Part shown: positions 46,501 through 58,800 of the stretch, in pieces | Position numbering within the stretch: position 1 is the stretch's first letter | Layout of the letters: each line of letters starts with the position of its first letter | Source of the DNA: Zonotrichia leucophrys gambelii | Taxonomy: Eukaryota > Chordata > Aves > Passeriformes > Passerellidae | DNA: 64,000 bases | Reading direction: 5' to 3' | Assembly (NCBI RefSeq): GCF_028769735.1 | Contig: NW_026992290.1 | Location: 124,001 to 188,000, forward strand | Notes under the pieces: generated by a model | What the model saw: the letters and a program-made list of their open reading frames with translations, nothing else | Databases searched by the model: none | Told to the model about the DNA's origin: nothing | Position numbers and translations under genes: made by a program

Positions 46501-49389
46501 AAATGACCCCGAAATGACCCTGAGTGACCACAGAGTGACCACTGAGTGACCACTGACCGTAACTGGCCACTGAGTGACCACAGTGACCATTGAGTGACCA
46601 ATGAGTGATCTCTGACCATAACTGAGCATGAGTGACCATCGCTGACCATAACTGACCATAACTGACCGTGAGTGACCACTGACTATAACTGCCCATCACT
46701 GCCCATCACTGACCGTTCCAGGTGGTCATTCCTGTCCGGACAATGGCCCTGCTCGGTGTCCACACCCTGGTGCTGACCACTGACCATAACTGACCATCAC
46801 TGACCATCACTGACCATTCCAGGTGGTCATTCCCGTCCGGACCATGGCCCTGCTCGGTGTCCACACCCTGGTGCTGACCAACGCCGCGGGGTCACTGCGG
46901 CCGGAGCTCGGCCCCGGTCACCTGCTGGTCATCCGCGACCACATCGACCTGCCCGGCCTGGCCGGACGCTCGCCGCTCGTGGGGCCCAATGACGAGAGGT
47001 ACAGACGGGTTTTGGGGGGAAAAACGGGGAATTTGGGAAAAATGGGATTTTGGGGGGAAAAATGGGATTTTTGGGGCTGATTTTGGGGGTTAAAAATGGA
47101 CATTTTGAGGACGATTTTGACACTGATTTTGGGTTTAAAAAAGGACATTTTAGGGCCGATTTTGGGTCTGATTTTGGGGTTAGAAATGGACATTTTGGGG
47201 TATTTGGGTATTTTGAAACTGCATTTTGGATTTTTAAAAAGGAATTTTTTGGGCTGATTTTGCGGTTAGAAATGGACATTTTGGGCCTGATTTTGGGCCT
47301 GATTTTGGGGTTAGAAATGGACATTTTGGGGCTGATTTTGAGTTCCATTTTTGTGCTTACAAATGGACATTTTGGGGCCAATTCTGGGGCTGATTTTGGG
47401 GTTAAAAATGGATATTTTGGGGCTGATTTTAGCGTTAGAAATGGACATTTTGAGCCCGATTTTGAGGCCAATTTTAGGGTTAAAAATGAACATTTTGGGG
47501 TCAATTTTGGGGCCAATTTTAGAGTTACAAATGGACATTTTGGGGCCTATTTCAGGGTTTAAAAGGGACATTATTTGACTGATTTTGGAGCCGATTTTAG
47601 GGTTAGAAATGGACATTTTGGTGCTGGGTTTTGGGATTAAAAATGGACATTTTAGGGCCGATTTTTAGGCTGATTTTAGGGATAAAAATTGACATTTTTG
47701 GGCTGATTTTTGGGATAAAAAAAGGACATTTTGGGGCTGATTTTGGGTTCCATTTTTGTGCTTACAAATGGACATTTTGGGGCCAATTTTGAGGCTGATT
47801 TAAGGATAAAAATGGACATTTTGGGGCCGATTTGGACACTGATTTTGGGGATTTTGGGGGTTAAGAATGGACATTTTGGGGCTGACTTTAGGGCCAATTT
47901 TAGGGTAAGAAATGGGCATTTTGGGGCCGATCTTGACACTGATTTTGGTGGGTAAAAATTGAAATTTTGGGGCAAATTTCGGAGCCCATTTTAAGGTTAA
48001 AAACGGACATTTTGGAGCAGATTTTAGGGTTAACAATGGACATTTTGGGGCCAATTTTGGTGCCATTTTCAGGTTCGGTACCCATGACCGATGCCTTTGA
48101 CCCCTCCCTGTGGCGCCTTGCCCCGGGGTTACAAAGGGACATTTTTGGGTTAAAAAAGGCCGGTTTTGGGTCTGATTTCAGGTTCGGTACCCGTTTTCCG
48201 TCCATGACCGACGCCTACGACCCCGCCCTGCGGCGCCTGGCCCTCGCCCTGGCCCCCAAGGAGCTGCGGGCGCGCTCGGGGGTCTACGTGGGCGTGGGGG
48301 GCCCGAGCTACGAGACCCCGGCCGAGTGCCGGTACCTGCGCAGGGCGGGGGCGCACGCCGTCGGTGAGGGGGCGGGGCTTGGGGAGGGAGGGGCGGGGCT
48401 TGGGAGGGGAGAGGGAGGGGTTTGGGGAGGGTCCTGGAATAATCCCGAAAGGGGAGTCCCGAAAGAGGCAGAAATCGGAGCAAAAAGAAGAGTAGAATGG
48501 GTCAAAAACGCTCTGAATTACCCCAAATCCAGACCCAAAACAGCCCAAATCTGGATCGAAATCCAGCCCCAAATGCAGCCCACATCCAGACCCAAAACAG
48601 CTTTAAATCACCCTAAAAAAAACCGCAAATCCAGACCCAGATCCAGATCCAAATCCAGCCCTAATTCCAGCCCAAATACAGACCCAAAACAGATCTGAAT
48701 TACCCCAAATCTGGCCCTAAATGCAGGCCTCGTTCTAGCCCTAAATTCAGACCCAAAGTAGGCCTGAATTACCCCAAATTCAGCCTTAAATCCAGAGCAA
48801 AACAGGCTCTGAATTACCCCAAATCCAGGCCTAAATCCAGCCCAGGTGTGCTCAGGTGTGTTTAGGTACCCCCAGGTGTGCCCAGGTGTATCCCCAGGTG
48901 TGTTTAGGTACCCCGGGTGTATCCCCAGGTGTCCCCAGGTGTATCCCCAGGTGTGCCCCCAGGTGTACCCCCAGATGTGTTTAGGTACCCCAGGTGTATC
49001 CCCTTGTGTGCTCAGGTGTCCCCAGGTGTACCCCCAGGTGTGCTCAGGTGTCCCCGCCTTTTCCCCGCCCAGGTATGAGCACGGTGTCGGAGGCGGCGGC
49101 CGCGCGCCACCTGGGCCTGCGCGTGCTGGGGCTGTCACTCATCACCAACTCCGCCCCCGCCGACAGCGACGACGAGGATGACGAGGGCGGTGACGTCACG
49201 GCGGGAGGGGCGGGGCCGGGGGCGGGGCACGAGGAGGTGCTGGCCGCCGCCCAGGAGGGGGCGCGGCACCTGCGCGCGCTGCTGGCCGCCCTCGCCCCGC
49301 GATTGGACGAGCCGGGGAGACACGCCCCGCTCCGTGACGTCATCGCGGCGGCGGCCGCGGGAGGGGTGACGTCGTCGTCCTCGGGGTGA
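43559..49389 (+). CDS. PNP: PNP (purine nucleoside phosphorylase, trimeric type)
   Basis: PNP phosphorolyses inosine and guanosine in cytosolic purine salvage. Exons: 43559-43569, 45171-45334, 46059-46162, 46823-46998, 48182-48363, 49073-49389 (TGA), giving 317 aa against 289 in human. Active-site motifs: CGSGLG (phosphate), [54 protein letters not shown] and SLITN, followed by GHEEVLAAA. Between SLITN and HEEVL human has a short helix; here there is an acidic then Gly-rich insert ([20 protein letters not shown] and on). The C-terminus also runs longer, in Ala/Gly/Ser. The ATG is in a four-codon first exon, as in mammals. Copies of four exon edges lie in introns 1, 3 and 4, and catalytic residues appear intact. 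Confidence 0.95.
43570..44350. repeat. PNP intron 1, GGGGTCATCCTGGGGTCAT array
   Basis: Direct repeats of GGGGTCATNNTGGGGTCATTTT with GGTCGTGGGG variants, from about 43930. The preceding part is G-rich spacer. Confidence 0.7.
44360..45170 (+). repeat. TACTGGTTTATACTGG array with four decoy exon 2 starts
   Basis: The 10-bp-period family in inverted orientation. Acceptor plus exon start (CAGTTTCGAGGCCTG and variants) is repeated at 44505-44540, 44666-44705, 44780-44820 and 44985-45025. The genuine exon begins at 45171. Confidence 0.9.
45340..45905. repeat. ACTGGGTTAT 10-bp array, PNP intron 2
   Basis: More than 50 units of ACTGGGTTAT, ACTGGGTTGT or ACTGGGATGG, nearly pure in 10-bp phase. Confidence 0.92.
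46258..46780 (+). repeat. Copies of PNP exon 3 end and exon 4 start
   Basis: 46258-46300 repeats the exon 3 end (CGCCCCCAGCCAG plus GTGAGTGA). 46711-46780 repeats the exon 4 acceptor and 60 nt ([18 protein letters not shown]) 106 bp upstream of the genuine copy. Between them is a TGAGTGACCACTGACCATAA array. Confidence 0.88.
46999..48181. repeat. AAAATGGACATTTTGGGGC array, PNP intron 4, with exon 5 copy
   Basis: Units of about 40-60 bp with AAAATGGACATTTTGGGGC and GATTTTGGGGTTA. 48066-48125 is a copy of the exon 5 acceptor and start lacking an internal ~11 nt (GTTCGGTACCCATGACC). Confidence 0.85.
48364..49072. repeat. PNP intron 5: CAAATCCAGACCCAAAA and CCAGGTGTATCCC arrays
   Basis: 48520-48840 is a CCAAATCCAGCCC repeat. 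48841-49060 is a CCCAGGTGTGCTCAGGTGT repeat (CAGGTG E-box-like). Confidence 0.75.
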
Positions 49390-50185
49390 TGATGTCATCG
49401 TCCCGGGGTGTGGGGAATGTCACATGGGCGGTGCCTTGGGGAGGAGCCCCCCGTGAGATGGGGGGCGGTGCCTTGGGAATCAAATCCCCAAAAATGCCCC
49501 AAAAATTCCCAAAAAATGCCCCAAAAATTCCCCAAAACACCCCAAAAATGCCTTGAGAATCACCTGGAAATCCCCAAAAATTCCGCCCAAAAATATCCCA
49601 AAAAAAAAATCACCTGGGAATTTTCTGGAAATCCCAAAAAATCCCCCAAAAATTCCCAAAAAAATCCCCCCAAAAATGCCTTGGGAATCACCTGGAAATC
49701 CCAAAAATATCCCCCCAAAATCCCTTTGGGAATTCCCATGAAATCTCCCAAAAAATTCCCCCCAAAAATGCCTTGGGAATTAACTGGAAATCTCAAAAAA
49801 ATCTCCAAAAAATCCCCAAAAAAGTCCTCACAAAATTCCCCAAAAAAATCCCCAAAATATCCCCTGGGAATCTTCTGGAAATCCCAAAAATTCTCCACAA
49901 AAATCCCCTGGGAATTTTCTGCAAATTCCCCCAAAAATTCCCTTGGTAAAACCCCAGAAAATCCCCCAAAAACACTTAGGGAATTCCCCCAAAAATCCCT
50001 TTGGAAAATCCCTAAAAAAAATTGGGGGGAAATGGGGGGAAAATGAGAAAAAAAAATTGTAAAAAATGTAAAAAATGGGACGGGGGAGGGAAATGGGAAA
50101 ATTTGGGTGAAAATGAGAAAAAAAACGGGAAAAATCTGGAAAATCCCCGGGAGTCCCCCGGGAATTCTGTGGCATTCCAGTGGCA
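49390..50185. repeat. PNP 3' region, TGCCTTGGGAATCACCTGGAA array
   Basis: Units with ATGCCTTGGGAATCACCTGG and CCCCAAAAATTCCC. Part is probably PNP 3' UTR, but no clear poly(A) signal is close; AATAAA words at about 50514 and 51568 are candidates. The same unit recurs at 61611-61780. Confidence 0.65.
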
Positions 50186-52490
50186 TTAATTAATTAACTC
50201 TGTGTCGTTAATTAATTAATCCTGTGTCATTAATTTTCGTGTTGTCACATTTGCGCCGGATTTTGCCTTAATTCCCCGGAAATCCGCCAAATTCCGTGCC
50301 GTTAATTAATCCTGTGTCGTTAATTAATTTCGTGTTGTTAATCCCGTGTCATTATTTAATTCCATCTCATCAAGTCCGAGTCATTAATGCCGTGTCAGTA
50401 ATTAATTCCGTGTCATTAATTAATTCCGTGTAGTTTATTAATTCCGCGTCATTTATTAATTCCATGTAAATAATTCCGTGTCATTAATGTCCTCTTACTA
50501 ATTCCGTGTCAATAATAAATTCCATGTCATTAATCCCGTGCCATTAATTAATTCCATGTAGTTTATTAATTCTGTGTCGTTATTTAATTCTGTGTCATTA
50601 ATCCCATGTCATTAATTCCGTGTTATTAATTAATTCTGTGTCAATAATTAATTCCAACTCATCAATTCCATGCCGTTAATTCCATGTCATTAATTCCGAG
50701 TAATCAATTATTCCGTGTCATTAATCCGATTCATTAATTCCGATTCATTAATTAAACCCCGCTCATTAATTCCGTGCTATCCCGGTCTTTGTCCCCTCTG
50801 GATTTTGCCTTAATTCCGTGTAATTAATTAATTGATTAATTAATCACCCCCCCTGTAATTAGCTCCATTAATGAGCGGCGACCTCTCAGGGCCAGGGTTA
50901 ATTAACCCCATTGATTAATTACCCCGGGCTAATTAATCCCCTCCAGAAATCCTTCCAGGTTCATTAGCCTCGTTCTGGTAATTAATTAGTTAATAGGCAT
51001 TCCAGGCTAATTAATCCCCATTCCTTAATTATTCTGGATTAATTGGCCCACCCCGTTTACTGCCCCGGGCTCATTAGTGCTGTCACTTTATTAATTAACC
51101 TTAATTAAGTAATTGCTGCAATTAATTATTTAAGGCTAAATAGCTCCTCAATTAATTAATTCAGGGTAATTAATGATTAGTTAGCCCAGGCTGATCATTA
51201 ATTATTAATTAATAACACTTCATTACCCCCCCAGATTAATTAACTCAGGGCTCATCGTTGCCATTAATTAATCAATCCATGCTAATGACGTCTGCGGTTA
51301 ATAACCAAAGGCTAATTAATCACGGTGCTTAATTAATTGATTCTGCTGCTTTCAGGGCCTTAATTAACCCTAATTATTATTAATTAATCAATGATTAGAG
51401 GCTAATTAGCCAATTACTCATTGGGCTGCTCCGTCGCCATTTGCGCTGCTCGTTAATTAATTAATTAATTAATTAATAATTAATCAGACATTCCAGCTCG
51501 TTTACATTCCAGGGCGCCCCTCCCCCGTGGCCAGTTAATGAATTAATTAATGAATTAATGATTGATTAATAAAAGGGAGGGGTGGGCGTGGCCGCGGCCG
51601 ACGGTTCGTTAATGAAAGCTCATTAATGCCGATTAAATTAAAGGCTGTTTGAAAGTTCGTTAAGAGTTGAGTGTCGTTAATTAAAAATTGATTAAAAGGT
51701 CATTAAGGGTGAAAAAGTTAATTAAAAGTTTTTTTAAAAGTTATTTAAGAATGAAGTTAATTAAAAGGGTTTTTTAATTAATTGGGAATGAAGTTAATTA
51801 AAAGCTTTTTTAAAGTTTATTAAGGGTGCAAAAGTTAATAAAAAGTGGTTTAAAAGTTAATTAAGAGTGGAAAATATTTTATTTTAAAATGGTCAAAAGT
51901 TCATTAAGAATGAACTTAATTAAAAGGTTTCTGGAGTTCATCAAGAGTGATAAAAGTTAATTAAAAGTTTTTAAAATTTAATTAAGGGTGAAAAGCCTTA
52001 ATTAGAAATTTTCTACAAGTGAATTCAGAGCGGCCTGAAGTTTATTAAAATTGATTGTTTAAAAGTTAATTAGGAGTGGGACAAAGTTAATTAAAAGCCA
52101 GAAAAATAGTTAATAAAGGGCGAAAAAAATTAATTTAAAGTGTTAAAAAGTTATTTTAAAGTTTTTAAAAGTTAATAAAGTTTTTTTAAAGTTAAATAAG
52201 AATGAAAAATGTTAAGTAAAATATTTTAAAGTTAGTTTGACCTTTTTTAAAGTTAATTAAGGGTGGGACAAAGCTAATTAAAACTCAGGAGAAAAGCTAA
52301 TTAAGGGTAAAAAAAGTTAATTTAAAGTTTTAAAAAGTTATTTTAAAGTGTTTGAAGTTATATAAGATTTTAAGAAGTTATTTAAAAGTTCCAAAAAGTT
52401 ATTTAGAAGTTTTAAAAGTTATTTAAAAGTTTTTTAAAGTTAATTTAAACATTTTAAAGTTAATTAAGGGCGGGCCGAGCCTCGTTAGCG
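50186..52490. repeat. AT-rich TTAATTAA island between PNP and NDRG2
   Basis: 50186-50830 has AATTCCGTGTCATTAATTAA units of about 14-20 bp. 50830-51590 is dense in TTAATTAA words. 51600-52470 has AAAAGTTAATTAAGGGTGAA units. No gene, exon or RNA is recognised in 2.3 kb. Confidence 0.75.
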
Positions 52491-52716
52491 CCGCGTTAAT
52501 TACAGCAATTAGGGATCGGCGGGAGGGGGCGGGGCCGTGGGCGTGGCTCCCCCTCCCCCCCTCCGGGGCTATTTCGGGGTTCCCACGGCGTGGGGGAGGG
52601 GCGGGGTCCCAAAATGGGGGGCGGGGTCCCAGAATTGGGGGCGGGGTTTTCGCGTGAGGGGGCGTGGCCTCGGTCAGAGGGCGCCTCAAGGTGGGAGCGG
52701 GGTCCGACCCCGGGGT

Positions 52717-52749
<33 letters not shown>
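52717..52749 (+). repeat. Run of 33 G
   Basis: An uninterrupted G homopolymer in the NDRG2 upstream region. It could form a quadruplex, and its exact length is likely uncertain in any assembly. Confidence 0.9.
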
Positions 52750-52751
<2 letters not shown>

Positions 52752-52815
52752 GGGCCGTGACCTCTGACCCCGGCCCCTCCCCCCAGACCCCGCCCCCCTG
52801 TTTAGTTCAGGGTCA

Positions 52816-55800
52816 ATGGAGCTGCACGAGGCCGCCCCTCCCCCCGCCGAGGTCAAGGTGAGTTTTGGGGGGGGGGAGGGGGAAAAAAAGGGGGGGAGGG
52901 GCGCGACCCCCCCCCCTCCCCCACGCCCCCCACCCCTCCTTCCCCCACCCCCCGAAACTCCCGCGTTTTTTTTTTTTATTTTTAATTTTTTTTTAATTTT
53001 TTGGGGATTTTGGGGAAAAAAATTCGGGGGCGGGGCCGCGCGGGGGGAGGGGCGAGGGAAGGGAGGGGCGGGCGAGGGGAATTTTGACGGAATTTTGTGG
53101 AATTTTGTGGAATTTTGGGGAAAAGTTTTCAGGGAAGTTCCGGGAGTTTGGGGCGGGGCCGGGAAAGGGGGGGGGGGCGGGAAATCGGGATTTTGGGGAT
53201 TTGGGGAATTTTAGAGATTTTGGAATTCAGGAATTTTGTGGATTTGAGAATTCAGGAATCTGTAGATTTGTGGATTCGAGGGTTTTGAGGATTTGGGGGA
53301 TTTTAGGGATTCTGTGGATTTGGAATTTGGGATTTTGGGGATTTTGGGAATTCGGGATTTTGGGATTTGAGGATTTTGAGGATTTTGGAGATTTGGAATT
53401 TGGGAATTTGGGATTCTGGGGGTTTGGGGATTTCAGGGATTTTGGGGACAAAGGGGAATTTGGGGAGAAAATGGGGAATATCGATTTTTGGGGCCTTGAA
53501 TCCCAATTTTTGGGGCTCAAATCCCCGTATTTTAATGGTTTGAATACCCATTTTTTGGGGTACAAATCTTGATATTTTAGGGGTGCAAGTCCCCATTTTT
53601 TGGGGTCACAAATCCCAGTTTTTTGGGGCTCGAATCCCCAGATTTCAGGGCTGTGAATCCTGATTTTTTGGGGCTAAAATCCCCATTTTTGGGGGGTTTG
53701 AATCCCAATAGTTTTGGGGCTCGAATCCCTGTATTTTAGGGCCATGAATTCCCATTTTTGGGGACTTAAATTCCATTTTTTAGGGGTGCAAATCCCGATT
53801 TTTTGGGGGCTTGCATCCCAATATTTTGGGGCTCAAACCCCCATATTTTGAGGCTCGAATCCCTGTATTTTAGGGGTTTAAATCCCCATTTTTCAGGGTA
53901 CAAATCTTGATATTTTTGAGGTGCAAACCCCAAATTTTTGGGGTCACAAATCCCAGTTTTTTGGGGCTCGAAGCCCCAGATTTTAGGGCTGTGAATCCCC
54001 ATTTTTGGGGACCTAAATTCCATTTTTTGGGGGTGCCAATCCCGATTTTTTGGGCCTTGTATCTCACTATTTTGGGGCTGAAGCCCCCATATTTTAGGCC
54101 CTTGAATCCCCACATTTTTGGGTCTAAAACCCCACGTTTTGGGTCATTTCCAGCACCTCCTGGAGACGCCCTTCGGGGTCGTGCACGCCTGGACCTCGGG
54201 GTCGCCCCGGCCCGGCCGCCCCGCCCTGCTGACGTTCCCGGATGTGGGCCACACCCGTGCGTGCTGCTGGCCCCGCCCCCACCCCTCTGACCCCGCCCCC
54301 ATCCCCCCGTCCCCGCCCTGCTGACGTTCCCGGATGTGGGCCACACCCGTGCGTGCTGCTGGCCCCGCCCCCAGCATCACTCACCCTGCTGGCCCTGCCC
54401 CCATCCACCCTGCAGGCCCCTCCCCCACCCGTTTGACCCCTCCTGACCCCCTTAGGCCCCTCCCTCATCCTCTAAACCCCTCCCCCTCCACTGAGACCCC
54501 TCCCCCACCCTTTTAGCCCCTCCCTCACCCTTCAGACTCCTCCCTCTTTCCCAGCCCTCAGACCCCTCCCCCACTCCCCTGCTGACCCTTGACCCCTGAC
54601 CCCTGACCCCTCCCCCCATGTCAGACCTGACGTGTTTCTCGGAGCTCTTCGGGCACCCGGAGATGGCGGAGATTTCCAGAAGCTTCCACCTGGTGCACCT
54701 GGAGCCGCCCGGCATGGAGGAGGGAGCCCCGCCCTATCCCCCAGGGTAACCACGCCCACTGACGCCAAACCCCGCCCACAAACCCCAAACCCCGCCCACT
54801 AACCCACGAACCCTGCCCACTAACCCACAAACCCCACCCACTCACCCCGCCCTTCCACCTGGTGCACCTGGACCGCCCGCATGGAGGAGGAGCCCGCCTA
54901 TCCCCAGGTAACCACGCCCACTGACGCCAAACCCCGCCCAAAAACCTCAAACCCCGCCCACTAACCCCGCCCTTCCACCTGGTGCACCTGGAGCCACCCA
55001 GCATGGAGGAGAGGGCACCGCCCTATCCCCCACGGTAACCACGCCCCCTACTCTGAAACCCCGCCCACTGACCTCAAACCCCGCCCACAAACCCCAATAC
55101 TCCCCTGTCCTTCCTCCCCGGTAACCACGCCCACAAATGCCAAACCACGCCCACTGACCCCTAAAACTGCCCTGTCCTACCCCCCCATGCAACCACGCCC
55201 ACTGACCCACAAACCACGCCCACAAAACCCCAAACCCCGCCCCCAAACCCTGCCCTACCCCCCCATGTAACCACACCCACTGACCCCCAAAAACCCCTCC
55301 CACAAACCCCCAAAGTGAGTGACCCCTGTGTGACCCCTGTGTGACCCCAGCCTGACCTCTGACCCCCCGCAGGTACCAGTACCCCTCCCTGGAGCAATTG
55401 GCCGAGGCGCTCCCGGGGGTCCTGCAGGGCCTGGGGTGAGTGGGGCAAGGGCGGGGTCAAGGGTCGGGCCACGCCCCCGCCGTGACCTCTGACCCCGCCG
55501 TGACCTCTCTGACCTTTCACAGGATCCGCAGCATCGTCGGGGTGGGGGTGGGGGCCGGGGCCTTCGTGCTGGCCAAGTTCGGGGTGAGTGATGGAAACTG
55601 GGACGGACTGGTTTGGACTGGTTTGGACTGGTTTGGACTGGTTTGTGCTGGTTTGTGCTGGTTTGTGCTGGTTTGTACTGGTTTGTACTGGTTTGTACTG
55701 GGAGGGGTCAAAGGGGTCACTGGTTTGTGCTGGTTTGTGCTGGTTTGTGCTGGTTTGTACTGGGAGGGGATTTAGAGTCACTCTGGGGTCATTTTGGGGT

Positions 55801-58800
55801 CATTTTTGGGTCAATTTTGAGGCAATTTTGGGATTTATTTGGGGTCATCCTTTGGGATAATTTTGGGATATTTTGGGGCCATTTTCCGGGTAATTTTGGG
55901 ATTTATTTGAGCTGATTTTGGGCTCACTCTGGGCCCGTTTTTGGGGTTTTCTTGGGATAATTTGGGGCTGATTCTGGGCTCATTCTTGAACCATTTTTGG
56001 GTTTTTTTTGGGATAATCTTGTGCTGATTTTGGGCTGGTTCAGGGCTCTCTCTGGGACTATTTTTGGGGTTTTTTTGGGGGGATAATTTGGGGCTGATTT
56101 TGGGCTGGTTTTATTCTGATTCTGGGCCCATTTTTGGGGTTTATTTGGGCTGGTTTTAGGCTCACTCTGGGCCCATTTCTGGGGTTATTTTGGGATAATT
56201 TGGGGCTGGTTTTGGGCTCACTCTGGGCTGATTTCTGGGCTGATTTTGGGATAATTTTGGGCTGATTTTGGGCTCACTCTGGGCCCATTTCTGGGGTTAT
56301 TTTGGGATAATTTTGGGCTGGTTTTATTCTGATTCTGGGCCCATTTTTGGGGTTTATTTGGGCTGGTTTTAGGCTCACTCTGGGCCCATTTCTGGGGTTA
56401 TTTTGGGATAATTTGGGGCTGGTTTTGGGCTCACTCTGGGCCCATTTTTGGGTCCGTTTTGGGCGATTTTGGGTCCCCAGCTGCTGCACCCCGAGGCCGT
56501 GGAGGGGCTGGTGCTCGTCAACCTGGACCCCAAAGCCAAGGGATGGATGGACTGGGCCGCCAGCAAGGTGGGCGGGGCTAAAGGGGCGGGGCCTCGGAGG
56601 GTGGGGCTAAGTGGGCGGGGTTTAGGGGAATTTCGGGGGGTTTTGCGTGGATTTTTTGGGGATTTTTTTGGGTTTTTTGAGGTTTTTTTTGGTGTTTATT
56701 TTTAGGGGTTTTTAGGGTGGTTTTGTTTGGGTTTTTTTGGGTTCTTTTTTTTTGGTTTTTTCAGGAGTGGATTTTTTTGAGGTATTTTGGGAGAGGTTTT
56801 GGATTTTTTTGTGTTTATTTTTAGGGTTTTTAGGGTGGAGGTTTTTTTTCATTCTGGGGGATTTTGTTTGTTTGTTTGTTAGGTTGGTTTGTTTTTTTTT
56901 TTTGTTTTTTTGGTCTTTTTTGGGGGTGTTTCTTTTTGGGGTTTTTTGGGGGTGTTTTTTCAGTTTTTTTTCCTGTGATTTTTGTTTGATTTGGGGGTTT
57001 TTTGGTTTTTTTAAATTTGGGTTTTGGGTTTTTTTTTGTGCTTTTTTGGGGTTTGTTTAAAGATGATTGTTTTTGTGTTTTTTTTAAATTTTATTTTTTG
57101 GGGGCATTTCTTTTGGGTTTTTTTTTTGGGGTGGTTTGTTTTGGGGGTTTGGTTTTTTTCTGGGGGGTTGGGGTGGGTGTTTTGGGGGAAATTTGCGGGT
57201 TTTTGGGGTGTTTTTTGAGGTTTTTTTTTGTTTGTTTTTGGGGGGGGGCAAATTGGCGGGTTTTTTGGTTTTTTTTTTTTGTTTTTTTTGGGGAAGGTTG
57301 GGGTTTTTTTGGGGTTTTTATTGGGTTCTTTTGGGGTGTTTTTTTGTGGGGGAGGTTGAGTTTTTTTGGGGTATTTTTGTGGATTTTTTAGGGATTTTTT
57401 AATTTGTTTTTTTGGGGCGTTTATTTTGGGGTGAAATTTGGTGGTTTTGGGTTTGTTTTTTTTTGGGGAGTCTCACAAAGGCGTCCCTCCCATTCCAGCT
57501 GTCGGGGCTGACGATGTCGACGAACGAAATGATCATGAACCACCTCTTCACCCAGGTTTGGGGGAAATTTGGGGCTTTTTAGGATTTTTTTGGTTTTTTG
57601 GGGATTTTTGGGAAGTTTTTGGGGGTTGGGATGATCCTGAACCACCTCTTCACCAAGGTTTGGGGATTTTGGGGTGATTTGGGCGAATTTTGGGGTTTTT
57701 TGGGAGTTTTTTTGGGGTTTTTTGGAGGGTGGGATGATTCTCACCCAGGTTTGGGGGATTTTGGGGCTTTTAGGGATTTTTGGGGCTTAGTGGGGAAGTT
57801 GGTTGTTTTGGGGTTTTTGGAGGTTTTGTGTGGATTTTTAAGCGGGTTTTGAGGGGTTTTGGGGAGATTTGGTGTTTTTTGTGGGGGGTTGAGGGATTTT
57901 GGGGTGTTTTTGATGGGTTTTGGGGTTTTATTTGTGGTTTTTTGTGGGTTTTGGGTATTTTTTGGGTTTTGGGGTTTTTCTGGGGGGATTTTCTTGGGTT
58001 TTTTGGGATTTTGGGGACTTTTTGGAGTTTTTTGGAGGATTGTGTGGGTGTTTTGGGCTTTTTTGGTCTTTTTAGGGTGTTTTGGGGGGTTTTGGAGTTT
58101 TTTGGGGGATTTGGGGTTTTATTGGGGGTTTTTAATGGGATTTTTTGGCGGATTTGTAGGTTTATTGGATTTTTGGGGGGGGTTGGGGTTTTTTTGGGGT
58201 TTTTGGGTTTTATCAGGGGATTTTGGGGGGTTTTTGATGGAATTTTTGGGGCGATTTGGGGGGTTTTTGGGGGGTCACTTGGGAATCACTCGTGGGTCAG
58301 GGGTCACTCAGGGGTCAGGGGTCACTGTGGGGTCACGCAGGACGAGCTGGCGGCCGCCCCTCCCCCCGTGAGGCGTGTCCGGGAGCACCTGGCGGCCACG
58401 CCCAACCCCACCCTGCTCTGGAGCATGTACACCAGGTGAGGGGGCGTGGCCATACCCCCGGGGGGGGGGCGTGGCTTGCCCCGGGGGCGTGGCCTGCCTC
58501 GGGGGATTGGGTGGTATGGAGGGGGCATGGCTAAAAGTCAATAAAAATGGGCGGGGTTTCTTCCCCATTGGGTTTTTAGGGAGTGGGCGTGGCCTTGGTG
58601 GGTGTGGCTGCGATGGGGTGTGGCTTTGCGGGTGGGGTTACAACCAAGGTGTGTGGCCAAAGGGGAGGGGCTAAGGAGGGGGTGTGTCCTGAAAGGGGTG
58701 GGGTCAGAAAGGGGTGTGCTCATTGGGGGTGGGGTTACAAGGGGGTGTGACCATGGTGGGCGGGGCTAACCTGAGGCCACGCCCCCCTTCCCCCCTCCAG

